Source: Hyphomicrobiales bacterium (GTDB lineage: Bacteria > Pseudomonadota > Alphaproteobacteria > Rhizobiales > Rhizobiaceae). From it: DNA of 64,000 nucleotides. Both the position numbers and the translations under genes were made by a program. The notes under the pieces are model-generated. The model saw nothing but the letters and a program-made list of their open reading frames with translations, ran no database searches and had not been told where the DNA came from. This document shows positions 1-9,157 of the stretch, in pieces. Numbering within the stretch: the stretch's first letter is position 1; every line of letters starts with the position of its first letter. The stretch lies in NCBI GenBank assembly GCA_900469475.1, contig UBXG01000016.1, positions 71,407 to 135,406 on the forward strand, given 5' to 3'.

Positions 1-538
1 GAAATGCACGCACATCCAGCGTGGTCACGCCGCTGCCGCTGTCGGTGTGCACATTGATGAAACGAAGATAATGCTGATACAGCTCCTCATTATTGGCCTC
101 AGCCCAGGGTAGCGGATAGCGGCTGAGGAAGTCGCCTTCCGGTCGGGAAAGAATCGCTTTCAGATCGTCCCTGCTCGCCAGCGCGTCGACGGCTGCGCGC
201 GACTTGATGAACTCGGTGACGATGTAGCTATCGTCCTGTGCGCGAACGAACCCAGTGCTCTGAAGGAACCCGCTGAGCAGGCCGGCAGCATTTCTATTAG
301 GGCTGCGCACGACAAATTGCGTTTCCGAGGCATATTGATCAGCGCAGATGAAACCATAATAGATCGCCCCGAACACGCCGGGGACGACGACGATCAGCAA
401 TAGCAGCAGCTGCGATCGAACCCACCGCACAACGGAATAGGGCCAGGAAACCGGTTGGCCTATGATGACGCCGGACGAACGAGCATCCACCAGTGTAATG
501 AAGTCGGTAAATTCCTTATTATTCTCGATGCGGCTCAT
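1..538 (-). CDS. KpsE/RkpR-like capsule export inner-membrane protein (C-terminal part outside window)
   Basis: The first 179 codons of a gene running off the left edge; there is no stop in the window. The protein starts MSRIENNKEF, has one membrane segment at about residues 42-63 (LLLLLIVVVPG core), and continues with YASETQFVVRS and RAQDDSYIVTEFIKSR. That matches the start of the periplasmic domain of KpsE/CtrB/Wzz-type polysaccharide co-polymerases, which link the inner-membrane ABC exporter to the outer-membrane channel. It is clearly paralogous to the gene at 7932-9149 (shared ..SRSQDD/RAQDD, the YIxSR stretch and spacing). It is divergent from the KpsC-like gene at 1174. Family assignment is firm; the C-terminal membrane segment cannot be checked. 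Confidence 0.85.
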   Translation of the reverse strand, partial: MSRIENNKEFTDFITLVDARSSGVIIGQPVSWPYSVVRWVRSQLLLLLIVVVPGVFGAIYYGFICADQYASETQFVVRSPNRNAAGLLSGFLQSTGFVRAQDDSYIVTEFIKSRAAVDALASRDDLKAILSRPEGDFLSRYPLPWAEANNEELYQHYLRFINVHTDSGSGVTTLDVRAF

Positions 539-1173
539 CTGGGACCATCAAATCTCTCTCGGAATTGCCAAGACCATTCCACTGGCTGCCTCTCCGAAAT
601 TCCATCGGCTCTCGTGAATCTCGCGGCTTGCGCCGTTCAGCATCCCCTTCTGCGACAATGCGCGGGGACGATTTAGGCGGAAATTTACTCGCAAGAGATT
701 CCCATATATCCTTCAAAAGTCAAATATAATTCCGACGTTTGAAAATTTTTACATGGGTATGCAAGAATAATTTCCCTTCTGTCGCAATTAATACTTTGAC
801 GACGCGATCCGTATGGCGAGGCGAGATTGCGACGGCAATAACTGCCATTCGATTAGCTGTTTTTCCCTCATTGCTGGTTCAAGGATTCGGAATGGGAAAG
901 CTCGGAGGCACCTTGAGGCAAGTCGGCAGTAACGTTGCGACGCATGGTCATGAAGACCTGCTGTTCGGCCGGCTTCAGCGAAGCCTCCTGAAATTTCTCG
1001 CCCGCCGCCGGCGCAAATCAGCAAGCGGAATATTTGCGGATGTCATCCGGCTGCAACTGCTTTTCGTGCCCCCGAAAGCGGTTCCGCTCATGCAGCTGGC
1101 CGTGGTCGGATATCGCAGGCCCCGCCGCTCCGGCACGGGTGATTGCTCCTAGCGGCATCTCGGGGGGATTTAT
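539..1173. other. Intergenic region between divergent capsule genes
   Basis: About 635 bases with no convincing gene. The stretch 680-800 is clearly AT-richer than its surroundings and is the likely promoter region for the two divergent capsule transcripts. On the minus strand at about 857-1060 one reading frame looks protein-like (contains EASLKPAEQQ and MTMRRNVTADLPQG) but is interrupted by a TGA and has no good start. It may be a decayed gene remnant. The plus-strand open frame at 739-1152 is its antisense and is not believed. Confidence 0.4.
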
Positions 1174-3294
1174 ATGTACAGGGATTCGACGGTCTTTCCC
1201 GAAGGAGCGCAATCTTCGGTCGTAAAACCAAATGAGCAGCCGTCCTGGTTACCGCCAATCAACGCGCGGCTGCTTGCTTTCCTTCCGACGCGTCAGCGCT
1301 TTCCCCTTATCGGTCCCGCCTTTTCCGCGTCTCTCAGGCCGATCGAATTGACGATGGGTGCGGCAGATGGCGTCGTCAGCTGGGGAAACGGTCCGCTTTC
1401 CCGCCTGGCGCGCCTCTATGCGCAGGTGCTGCGCCTGCCTTTCTGGACGGTGGAAGGTGGCTTCCTGCAATCGACCGACCCGGACGCCGCTTCACCGATC
1501 TCCGTTATCGCCGACGACCTCGGCATTCATTTTTCCGCACGCCAACCTTCGCGGCTCGAGGCACTGCTTCAAGACGCGTCCTCCGATGCGGATGTTCGGC
1601 GAGCGCGGGACCTGCGGCGCTGGATCAACCGCGAGAGACTTTCCCAAGATGGCCACGTCCCCGAAGGAACGTTTCGTCTTCGCCGAAGCCATCGCAGGCG
1701 CATCCTGCTCGTCGACGAAGTGGTCGGAAATAGCGCCGTCGAAAGCGCCGGCGCCAATGCAGAGACCTTCGCGAGAATGTGGACGGCGGCTCTGGCGGAG
1801 GCAAATGCCGACATCATCGTAAAATGCCATCCCGACGTCGTCGCTGGCCGCGCGCGAGGTTTTCTTCAGCCTCTTGCGCAAACCGTGGATGTGCAATTCG
1901 TGGACAAGGCGATTTCAACGCACTCTCTTCTGGATATGGTGGATGAGGTCTGGACGGTATCAAGCCAGCTCGGCCTCGAAGCTCTCCTGCGGGAAATACC
2001 CGTCGTTACCTTCGGCATGCCCGCCTATGCCGGCTGGGGACTGACCGCAGACCGTGCCGAAGGCACGGTAGCGGCTACGGCACGCTCCCGTCGAGGGCGC
2101 CATGTCAGCATAGACGAGTTTGCCGCGGCTTCATTTTTTCAATACTCGCGCTATGTTGATCCCGTCTCACGCAGTCCGATCACGGCCGAGCAGGCGGTGG
2201 AACGGCTCCTTGAATCGCGCGCTCGCGCCCGCTCACTCACGGGCCGTTACCTTTGCGTCAATTTCTCGCTTCATAAACGCGCGGTCATGCGCCGATATCT
2301 GAGCAGTCCCCGGTCGCAAGTTCATTTCGCCAACAATCCGAGCGCTTCGGAAATCCAAAGCGCCGACACGATCGTTCTTTGGGGCAATGCTCCCGCTCCC
2401 GAGGAAGGAGTTCTATGGAAGCATGGCAAGAGATTGCCGGTCATGCGGGTTGAAGACGGGTTTATCCGCTCTTCCGGCCTTGGCAGCTCGCTCGTGCCGC
2501 CATCCTCGCTCTGCTTCGATGAGGAAGGCATCTATTTTGATGCCTCCGCGCCGAGCCAGCTCGAAACAATCCTGAACAGGACGAATTTCGATGATGCACT
2601 TCTCGAGCGGGCGCAACGCTTGCGGCAAGCCATCGTTTCCATGGGCATCACCAAATACAATCTGCCGCCGCAGCCTGCTCCGGATTATCGTGCACTGGCC
2701 GAAGGCCGCACCATCGTTTTGGTGGCCGGCCAAGTTCCGAACGACGCCTCATTGCGCTTCGGCATGGCAAGCCATTCCTCCGATATCGAACTGCTGAGGG
2801 CCGTCCGACGCGCCAGGCCCAAGGCGTTCATCGTCTATAAGCAGCATCCGGATCTTCTAGCGAAGGCGACCGGCCGTCACCCAACTCCATCCCCGCCAGC
2901 GGAGGCCGCCGATCTGGTGATCGGCAATGTCGATCTGGGCAACCTTCTGAGTGTGGTCGACGAAGTTCATGTCGCAACCTCGCAGATCGGATTCGAGGCG
3001 CTGCTGCGCGAAAGACCGGTATGGTGCCATGGCCTCCCCTTTTACGCGGGCTGGGGTCTTACGCATGATGCGGTCGTCTCCTTGCGGCGAAAGCGGGTGC
3101 TAACGCTTGACGCACTGGTTGCAGGCACGCTCATCCTCTATCCCCGATACTGGTCGAATATCACCAATCTTCCATGCGAGGCGGAAGACGTCGTCGCCGA
3201 ACTCTATCGCTCCCGCCAGGGCATTGCTCCAAATCCATCGCGGCGGCGCTGGCTGGCGCAGGCTATCCATATGCTTGAGGCCAGAAAATTATGA
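1174..3294 (+). CDS. KpsC/RkpZ-like capsule polysaccharide Kdo transferase
   Basis: A 706-residue protein of the Capsule_synth (KpsC/LipB) family. KpsC enzymes add the beta-Kdo linker to phosphatidylglycerol from which ABC-exported capsule chains are attached; they are cytoplasmic and membrane-associated. Two homologous halves are visible. The first contains WGNGPLSRLAR, VEGGFLQS and SSQLGLEALLREIPV..YAGWGLT (about residues 70-290). The second repeats WGNAPAPEEG, VEDGFIRS and TSQIGFEALLRERPV..YAGWGLT (about 390-630). This is the usual two-module KpsC layout and normal length. The ATG at 1174 follows a GGGGGGAT ribosome site. The stop overlaps the next gene's start (ATGA), so the two are probably co-translated. 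The partner KpsS is not in the window. Confidence 0.9.
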   Translation: MYRDSTVFPEGAQSSVVKPNEQPSWLPPINARLLAFLPTRQRFPLIGPAFSASLRPIELTMGAADGVVSWGNGPLSRLARLYAQVLRLPFWTVEGGFLQSTDPDAASPISVIADDLGIHFSARQPSRLEALLQDASSDADVRRARDLRRWINRERLSQDGHVPEGTFRLRRSHRRRILLVDEVVGNSAVESAGANAETFARMWTAALAEANADIIVKCHPDVVAGRARGFLQPLAQTVDVQFVDKAISTHSLLDMVDEVWTVSSQLGLEALLREIPVVTFGMPAYAGWGLTADRAEGTVAATARSRRGRHVSIDEFAAASFFQYSRYVDPVSRSPITAEQAVERLLESRARARSLTGRYLCVNFSLHKRAVMRRYLSSPRSQVHFANNPSASEIQSADTIVLWGNAPAPEEGVLWKHGKRLPVMRVEDGFIRSSGLGSSLVPPSSLCFDEEGIYFDASAPSQLETILNRTNFDDALLERAQRLRQAIVSMGITKYNLPPQPAPDYRALAEGRTIVLVAGQVPNDASLRFGMASHSSDIELLRAVRRARPKAFIVYKQHPDLLAKATGRHPTPSPPAEAADLVIGNVDLGNLLSVVDEVHVATSQIGFEALLRERPVWCHGLPFYAGWGLTHDAVVSLRRKRVLTLDALVAGTLILYPRYWSNITNLPCEAEDVVAELYRSRQGIAPNPSRRRWLAQAIHMLEARKL

Positions 3295-4658
3295 CCAAGC
3301 CCGTCGTCATGGATATTTCTCGATTGATGGAACGGGCGCATTGCCCGACGCCCACCGGTATCGATCGCTATGAGCTTCATTACGCCAACTGGCTGAACGA
3401 ACGCCGCAAACGGACTGCCTTGACAGATTTCGATGTGTTTTCGCAGCCGTCCTGGTTTGTCGAGACCGGTCGCAACAGCGCCGTTGCCATTCCGTCCGAA
3501 CGGGCGGACAGGCTGGTCTCCATCCTCAATAGTCGCTGGTCGGCGACAGATATATCGCCAACGCAGGCCGCTCTTCTCGAACGGATTTTCGCCGCTATCG
3601 ACGGCAAGATCAGGTGGCAGGCCGCAGCGGAAGTAAGGGCAGGCGAAGCCCATACGCAAAAGCTGCGCAAGATCGCGCATGCTGTCGCCAGCCATTTCAC
3701 GCATGGCCTGCTGCTGCCGCCCAGGGCTTCCTTTGTCCACGTGTCGCACAGCCGGCTGGATCGAACATCCGCCTTCTCCTGGCTTGGAGAAACCGGTCGC
3801 AACGGCGTCTTTTACGTCCACGACCTTATCCCGCTATCGCATCCGGAATTCGTCCGACCGGAGGAGCCTGAGCGGCATCGCCGCAGGATGGAGACGGTGC
3901 TGAAACATGCATCGCTGGTGCTTTGCAATTCGCAGGTAACCGCACGGGCCCTGCGCACGTTTGCTCAGCAGAGCGACAGGACACCCCCCTCGATCGCAGT
4001 CCTGCCTCCAGGCATCGAGCGTTGCTTCCTCTCTCCGCCAAACGACATGCCGCGCCCCCGGATGCCTTACTTCGTGACGCTCGGAACGATCGAACCGCGC
4101 AAGAACCACATGCTATTGCTGCATCTGTGGCAATATCTGGCCGAACGTGATGGGGCGATGGCCCCGCGGCTCGTAATTGTCGGCAAGAGAGGGTGGGAAA
4201 ACAGTCACATCCTAGCAATGCTGGAGCGGTGCCCTGCCCTGCCCGGGCTCGTCATCGAGGTGCCGGGGCTCGAGGATGCGGCTTTGGCGCGGTTGGTCGC
4301 CGGCGCAGCTGGTCTTTTGGCACCATCCTTTACCGAGGGTTACGGCATGCCCGTCGCCGAGGCGATCGCGCTCGGCACACCGGTCATCGCCTCCAACATC
4401 AGTGCCCATCGTGAAGCCGCCGCCGGACAGCCCGCCATCTTCCTCGACCCGCTTGATGGGCTGAGTTGGAGAGCCGCGCTCGACATGATCACCGCCTCGC
4501 CACAACGCCGAATGAAACCCGGCCTATCGAGCGGGTGGGACACGCATTTCGATGATTTGGAGACGCTGATCGAAGCCGATTTTTCGGCGCGACGCCATGC
4601 TGCCCAACGGGCTCCGCGGCGCATCGAGAGAATATCGACCTCGCCGATTTTGCAGTGA
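3291..4658 (+). CDS. GT4-family glycosyltransferase (capsule)
   Basis: A 455-residue glycosyltransferase group 1 (GT4, GT-B fold) enzyme, translationally coupled to the KpsC-like gene through an ATGA overlap. The acceptor half begins DISRLMERAHCPTPTGIDRYE, a start seen in polysaccharide-locus GT4 proteins. The donor half shows LGTIEPRKNH (about residue 265) and the E-x7-E nucleotide-sugar motif within FTEGYGMPVAEAIALGTPVI (about 345-365). The likely job is transfer of a sugar during capsule repeat or terminus assembly; donor and acceptor cannot be read from sequence. The last 50 residues are Arg-rich and poorly conserved looking. Confidence 0.85.
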   Translation: MTKPVVMDISRLMERAHCPTPTGIDRYELHYANWLNERRKRTALTDFDVFSQPSWFVETGRNSAVAIPSERADRLVSILNSRWSATDISPTQAALLERIFAAIDGKIRWQAAAEVRAGEAHTQKLRKIAHAVASHFTHGLLLPPRASFVHVSHSRLDRTSAFSWLGETGRNGVFYVHDLIPLSHPEFVRPEEPERHRRRMETVLKHASLVLCNSQVTARALRTFAQQSDRTPPSIAVLPPGIERCFLSPPNDMPRPRMPYFVTLGTIEPRKNHMLLLHLWQYLAERDGAMAPRLVIVGKRGWENSHILAMLERCPALPGLVIEVPGLEDAALARLVAGAAGLLAPSFTEGYGMPVAEAIALGTPVIASNISAHREAAAGQPAIFLDPLDGLSWRAALDMITASPQRRMKPGLSSGWDTHFDDLETLIEADFSARRHAAQRAPRRIERISTSPILQ

Positions 4659-4719
4659 GAGGCAGTGGTGCAGGCGCAACAAATAACAAAGTTCGTCAGC
4701 AGGACGTAGGAGCAGCGAC

Positions 4720-5805
4720 GTGACAAGCTTTTACGACATCGAGAATTGCTACAAATTCATTCTCGGCCGTCCCATCAACGACGATGAGCGAAATGTCATC
4801 GGCCACCATCTCCTGCAAATCACCGACCTTCCGCTGGACGACCACCGCAGACGTTTTCTGACTTCCAACGAATTTCACCAACGTCATAGCGAATTGCTGT
4901 TTCACAATTTCGTGCCGAAGTCGATCGTCGTGCTTTTTGAAACCACATACAATTTCAAATTGTATCTGGACCTTCGCCAATATCATATTTCTTTTGGCAT
5001 CATGAACGGTGAGTATGAGAAGTTCGACATTGAGCTCGTGAAAGCCATCGTGCCCGATAACGGGCAATTCATCGATGTCGGTGGAAATGTGGGGTACTAT
5101 TCCCTCTCTGTCGCAGCCCATCATTCGCCGTTTAGAGGAACGGTTCTCGCCTTCGAGCCTTTGCCGAAGCTCTGGGAGTTGTTCAATCGATCGATCGTGG
5201 AGAACGGACTTGGAGACCGAGTGAGCGTTCGCCAGCTCGCCCTTGCCGATGCGCCAGGAGAACTGCCGCTCAATGACGCGGCGGAAACGGTCAACGCTGG
5301 CGCCACGCGATTGGTTACCGATCTCGCCGACACCAAGATCGGTTACATCGCCAAGGTCGAGACACTTGATCGTGTCATTGGAAATCTGCGGCCTGATGTT
5401 ATGAAAATCGACATACAGGGAGCAGAAGGTCTGTTTTTGAAAGGTGCACTAAGAACCATTACCACGAGCAAGCCTTCCCTATTGATGGAGATCAATCATG
5501 ATATGCTCTCGATTGTCTCCAGAACCACTCCAGGCGCGATCCACCGCCAGCTCGCCGATCTCGGTTACTACGTCTGGACCAGCTCCCAACAGCGGCTGAC
5601 GCGGATGGCAACGTCCGAGGAGTTCAACTCGAACTTCTCGGCTGGTACTGCGAAGAACATATTTGCGGTTCACGAAGATCGTGCGGAAGACGTAACCCAG
5701 CGGCTTCCGCACCTGGAGTTGCTGCCGATTCCAACCAAGCGAAAAAGGCAACGCCAGAAGGACCACCGCCTAGCCGCCGCATCTGACTTGCGGCTTCCAA
5801 CCTAA
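4720..5805 (+). CDS. FkbM-family SAM-dependent methyltransferase with N-terminal ILGR module
   Basis: A 361-residue protein started by GTG behind a good GGAG site. The C-terminal part is an FkbM methyltransferase: FIDVGGNVGYYSLS is the SAM-binding glycine loop (about residue 110), followed by AFEPLPKLWE and VMKIDIQGAEG (about 228-238). FkbM enzymes in polysaccharide loci usually O-methylate a sugar. Residues 3-60 form a separate helical module (YDIENCYKFILGRPINDDE, then TSNEFH). It resembles the C-terminus of the next gene product and a stretch of the protein at 10000-10977. The tail is basic (KRKRQRQKDHR). Base composition is a little less GC-rich than the flanking catabolic genes, as is common for surface polysaccharide genes. 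Confidence 0.85.
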   Translation: MTSFYDIENCYKFILGRPINDDERNVIGHHLLQITDLPLDDHRRRFLTSNEFHQRHSELLFHNFVPKSIVVLFETTYNFKLYLDLRQYHISFGIMNGEYEKFDIELVKAIVPDNGQFIDVGGNVGYYSLSVAAHHSPFRGTVLAFEPLPKLWELFNRSIVENGLGDRVSVRQLALADAPGELPLNDAAETVNAGATRLVTDLADTKIGYIAKVETLDRVIGNLRPDVMKIDIQGAEGLFLKGALRTITTSKPSLLMEINHDMLSIVSRTTPGAIHRQLADLGYYVWTSSQQRLTRMATSEEFNSNFSAGTAKNIFAVHEDRAEDVTQRLPHLELLPIPTKRKRQRQKDHRLAAASDLRLPT

Positions 5806-5852
5806 GCGGGGATCGAGAATGAAGACCTTGTTGAGCAAAAAGGGGCAATCAT

Positions 5853-6947
5853 ATGGGTGGCATCGCCTATTATGGCTCTTGCCCTAGCGAGGAGTTCGTC
5901 CGGTATGTATTTGCGGACAGCAGTATCGCCTTCTTCTGCTACGGCATTAACGTCGCCAGCTTCATGAATGACAAGCAAGCGAGCATCAGCGGCCTCAAGG
6001 GGTGGCCTGAGTCGGTCTGGAAGAAGCTGCAGTTCGAAGCCAATAAAGGCTTTTGTGACCGATTGAAGAAGGCTGCGCCGACGACACTCGTGGTCGATTT
6101 TAGTCGGGCCACTCGCGCCTCGCTGATGGACTACGAGGGTACCTTACTCACGGTTCCCTATGAGCTTCTGGAAGCCGCGCCGAATTTGCAGCGCGAGACC
6201 TTCAATATCTTCAAGGTGATTCCGTTCGGCAGCCGCGATTTCTGGACGCTCGTCATCGACGCGGCTCGAAGGTTCTGCGAGTTCGTGATTGCGAACCTGC
6301 CGGATACAAAGGTAATATTGCTCGATATGCCCCCCACATCCGACTATCGCGGCACACTTATCGACAGTAACACCTATATGATCGACTTCTGCCGCTGGCA
6401 GATACGTTATCCGATTTCTCGCATGCTCATCGATTTTTGCCGGGAGCGTATCGAAAGCAGCCGTATACTTGCGCCGGCATCAAGCCTCTATTCTGACGAT
6501 ACTGCACTCTACGGACCCGCACCGATGCACTATTCCGTAGAGGTCTGGAAGGAGATAGCGGTTCGCTATCATGCAAATGGCGGCTTTGAGGGGTTACCGC
6601 GTTCGAGCGATGCAGTTTCCGCTCTCACCAATTATTCCGGCCTCATGGACGCGTTCACCAAGACGGCTTTGTCCAGCCCGAATCTCCGTCGGTTCAGCCT
6701 CGATATTCTGCACGGTGCGCTGCCGTATCTCTTCGCAAAAATCGACAGTCCCGCCCATAGCCACTTTGGCGACCCTATCGATGCCCATGACGTCGTTGCA
6801 GCCTTTCGCTGGATTCTCGGGCGCGAGCCTGAATCCGCCGAAACCTTCCTCAACCACTATGCTTTGCCCAATCGAAAAGAGTTACGTGAAACGTTGTTAC
6901 GCTCCTTCGAATTCCAGCACCAGGTGATGGACTATGTCAAATATTAG
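5853..6947 (+). CDS. DUF6270-like protein with C-terminal ILGR module
   Basis: A 364-residue cytosolic-looking protein with no signal peptide. The N-terminus (IAYYGSCPSEEF) carries the GSC motif near the start that is typical of DUF6270 proteins, an uncharacterised SGNH-like family common in polysaccharide loci. Later VVDFSRATRAS and a region with VILLDMPPTSDYRG are consistent with that fold. Residues about 308-364 (DAHDVVAAFRWILGREPESAE, then SFEFQHQ) repeat the module found at the N-terminus of the upstream FkbM protein. The gene follows FkbM by 47 bases in the same direction and is convergent with the permease at 6964. Possible roles are modification or anchoring of the polysaccharide; no activity can be assigned. 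Confidence 0.6.
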   Translation: MGGIAYYGSCPSEEFVRYVFADSSIAFFCYGINVASFMNDKQASISGLKGWPESVWKKLQFEANKGFCDRLKKAAPTTLVVDFSRATRASLMDYEGTLLTVPYELLEAAPNLQRETFNIFKVIPFGSRDFWTLVIDAARRFCEFVIANLPDTKVILLDMPPTSDYRGTLIDSNTYMIDFCRWQIRYPISRMLIDFCRERIESSRILAPASSLYSDDTALYGPAPMHYSVEVWKEIAVRYHANGGFEGLPRSSDAVSALTNYSGLMDAFTKTALSSPNLRRFSLDILHGALPYLFAKIDSPAHSHFGDPIDAHDVVAAFRWILGREPESAETFLNHYALPNRKELRETLLRSFEFQHQVMDYVKY

Positions 6948-6963
6948 TTCGGCCGCCGCCGCG

Positions 6964-7773
6964 TCATTCGAATTTGATGTGGTGGCGTGCGCTATTGATC
7001 AGGAAAAGCCCGACAGCGGTAGTGAACAGGCAGCACTTAACGAGATAATCGATGTTGTAGAAGGTTTGCACCGACTCGCCGAAGACGCCAGCGCGGAAAA
7101 GCTCAAAGCAATGGACGGTCGGGACATAGAGCGCCAGCTTCTGAGGGCCGCTCGGCAACCAAGCCACCATGAAGAACATGCCACAAATGGGCAATGTGAG
7201 ATATTGAAATGGCGGCACAAGCTTCTCAACAAACTCGAACCGCTCCGAACCGGCGGCAAAGATGAGCGCCACCGCGAAAGAGAACCAGGCCATGAACAGC
7301 CAGCCCGCCAGCAGCAGACCGAGGTTCTGATAGGGCGGGATGATGCTTCCCAAACGCGCAACCGTATAGACCACGATCAGAGCTGCCGTCGTGCCGGCAG
7401 TCTCAAGAAGCGTGCGGGCGATTATGGCGTCAGCCAGCCGGATCTGACGATGATACATCAGAGGCATATTCTGACGAAGACAAGAGACCGCGTGACCACT
7501 TATGTGGCGCCAGAGTGTCAGCGGCATGTAACCGCTCAAAACGAAGGCCGCGACCGTCAATCCGTGCGCCTCGTGATTGAGCACCGTCCACATGATCATG
7601 ACGCCCGTGGTCAGGATCATCGGTTCCAGCGCAAGCCAGAGAAATCCGATGTTTTCCCGCCCGTAGCGTATGAGCATTTCGCGCATGATCAGCGCACCGA
7701 GGACGCGTCCCTGAATCTTCAATCCGGTAATGAACTGCGAATTCCCACGCGTGCCTGCCGATACCTGATGCAC
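6964..7773 (-). CDS. KpsM/RkpT-like capsule polysaccharide ABC transporter permease
   Basis: A 269-residue ABC-2-type permease that exports capsular polysaccharide across the inner membrane with a KpsT-type ATPase. It shows an N-terminal amphipathic stretch (GALIMREMLIRYGRENIGFLW) typical of KpsM/Wzm and about six hydrophobic segments. KIQGRVLGALIMRE followed by FLWLALEP is diagnostic of the family. The GTG start has an AGGAGGG site six bases upstream. The cognate ATPase is not adjacent and does not occur in the window, so it is presumably to the left beyond the truncated KpsE paralogue. It is divergent from the KpsE-like gene at 7932. Confidence 0.88.
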   Translation of the reverse strand: MHQVSAGTRGNSQFITGLKIQGRVLGALIMREMLIRYGRENIGFLWLALEPMILTTGVMIMWTVLNHEAHGLTVAAFVLSGYMPLTLWRHISGHAVSCLRQNMPLMYHRQIRLADAIIARTLLETAGTTAALIVVYTVARLGSIIPPYQNLGLLLAGWLFMAWFSFAVALIFAAGSERFEFVEKLVPPFQYLTLPICGMFFMVAWLPSGPQKLALYVPTVHCFELFRAGVFGESVQTFYNIDYLVKCCLFTTAVGLFLINSARHHIKFE

Positions 7774-7931
7774 TCGAAGCCCTCCTGGTCGCTACGCCGT
7801 CTCCATCAGACGGTCGGTCAACGATACCGGCGGAGTGCGACCGCTCAACCTTCATTGCGCCGGACTTGGACAATTACCGTCCATAGCGTCCGCTTGCGGA
7901 TATCTAACGACAGGCGATCATCAGAAAGGGC

Positions 7932-9149
7932 ATGGCCATGGCTCTGATAAACTCCGAGAACGAAAATAAGAAAGTGGATACTGAGCAGCGCTCGCAATCT
8001 TTACGTCAAATGGTCGCAAAATCGATCAGCGGACCGACACAAGCCCGCAGGCATCGCAAGCGCCTTGGCCGTATGCGCGTTTATTTACTGGCAGTTGTCG
8101 CCCCTACCCTTGCCGTCAGCGCCTATTACGCGTTTATCGCCGCCCCAATCTATGTATCGGAATCCTCCTTCGTCGTTCGTATGGCGGCGCCACCATCATC
8201 CAGCGTCTTCGGCTCTCTGTTGCAGAACAGCGGGATCACGCGTTCGCAGGACGATACTTTTTCCGTGCAGGAATATATCCGCTCGCGTCAGGCGCTGAAG
8301 GAACTTGCCGAACGGCTTCCCGTACGTGCTATTTTCGGTAGCCCGCAGGCGGACTGGCTGACGCGCTTTCCACGCTTCTGGGAAACCAATAGTGAGGAGC
8401 AACTCTATAACTATTATTCAAACCGGGTGTCCGTCATTCACAACGACACCACGGGTATCACCGTCCTGCGGACGACGGCCTTTCACGCGCAGGATGCCGC
8501 GGACATGAACGCCTCACTCCTGGCGCTCGGCGGCGACCTTCTCGACCGGCTCAACAATCGCGCTCGCGGCGATGCGGTTCGCTTTGCCGATGGCGAGGTG
8601 CAGCAGGCGCAGCAGCGGGTCATCGATGCGCAGAAAAGCATAACCACATTTAGGAACAAGGAGCTGATGATCGACCCGAATGCCAGCTCCATGTCGATGA
8701 TCGATCTCATCAGCAATCTGACGTCGGCTCTCGCCAACACGCGGGCACGCCTTGCAGAAACACGCAAGACTGCGCCGGACAGTAACTCCATCCCGTTTTT
8801 GACGAGTCAGGCTGCTGCACTGGAGCAGCAAATCGAGAGTGAACGAGCCAAAATGGTCGGATCCGACAAATCCGTCGCGCCCAGAATTGCCGATTACGAA
8901 AGTCTCGTCCTGATGCGGGAGTTTGCCAACAAGGCGCTCGTTGCCTCACTTGATGCACTCGAAGCAGCCAGGGCTGATGCGCGCCGCCAGCAGCTGTATC
9001 TCGAGGTCGTCGTTCCACCGCAGATGCCCGACGAGGCAGAGATGCCTTATGAGCTCAAGAACATTGCAGTCGTTTTTCTGTCCTTGAGTCTTTGCTACCT
9101 GTTGGGCTGGCTCATGGTCACCGCCATCAGGGATCACGAAAGCGGCTGA
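7932..9149 (+). CDS. KpsE/RkpR-like capsule polysaccharide export inner-membrane protein
   Basis: A 405-residue co-polymerase/export protein with two membrane anchors, about 46-68 (YLLAVVAPTLAVSAYYAFI) and about 375-398 near the C-terminus. Between them is a long periplasmic domain with coiled-coil character (EVQQAQQRVIDAQKSI..., LETRKTA). The motif SRSQDDTFSVQEYIRSR and the overall length fit KpsE/CtrB/BexC. The role is to bridge the KpsMT exporter and the outer-membrane channel. Two in-frame ATGs lie six bases apart; 7932 has the better AGAAAGGG spacing. It is a paralogue of the truncated gene at 1-538. The gene ends nine bases from the convergent TPR gene. Confidence 0.88.
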   Translation: MAMALINSENENKKVDTEQRSQSLRQMVAKSISGPTQARRHRKRLGRMRVYLLAVVAPTLAVSAYYAFIAAPIYVSESSFVVRMAAPPSSSVFGSLLQNSGITRSQDDTFSVQEYIRSRQALKELAERLPVRAIFGSPQADWLTRFPRFWETNSEEQLYNYYSNRVSVIHNDTTGITVLRTTAFHAQDAADMNASLLALGGDLLDRLNNRARGDAVRFADGEVQQAQQRVIDAQKSITTFRNKELMIDPNASSMSMIDLISNLTSALANTRARLAETRKTAPDSNSIPFLTSQAAALEQQIESERAKMVGSDKSVAPRIADYESLVLMREFANKALVASLDALEAARADARRQQLYLEVVVPPQMPDEAEMPYELKNIAVVFLSLSLCYLLGWLMVTAIRDHESG

Positions 9150-9157
9150 TCCAGAAA

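Noticed and set aside
739-1152. 137-codon plus-strand open frame and minus-strand frames in the 539-1173 gap
   Set aside because: No ribosome site or recognisable motif on the plus strand; the minus-strand protein-like stretch is broken by a TGA and lacks a start, so at most a remnant.
6934-7947. 337-codon plus-strand open frame opposite the KpsM-like gene
   Set aside because: It is antisense to a clear ABC-2 permease; the product is Arg/His/Gln-rich without domains, as expected of a shadow frame in high-GC DNA.
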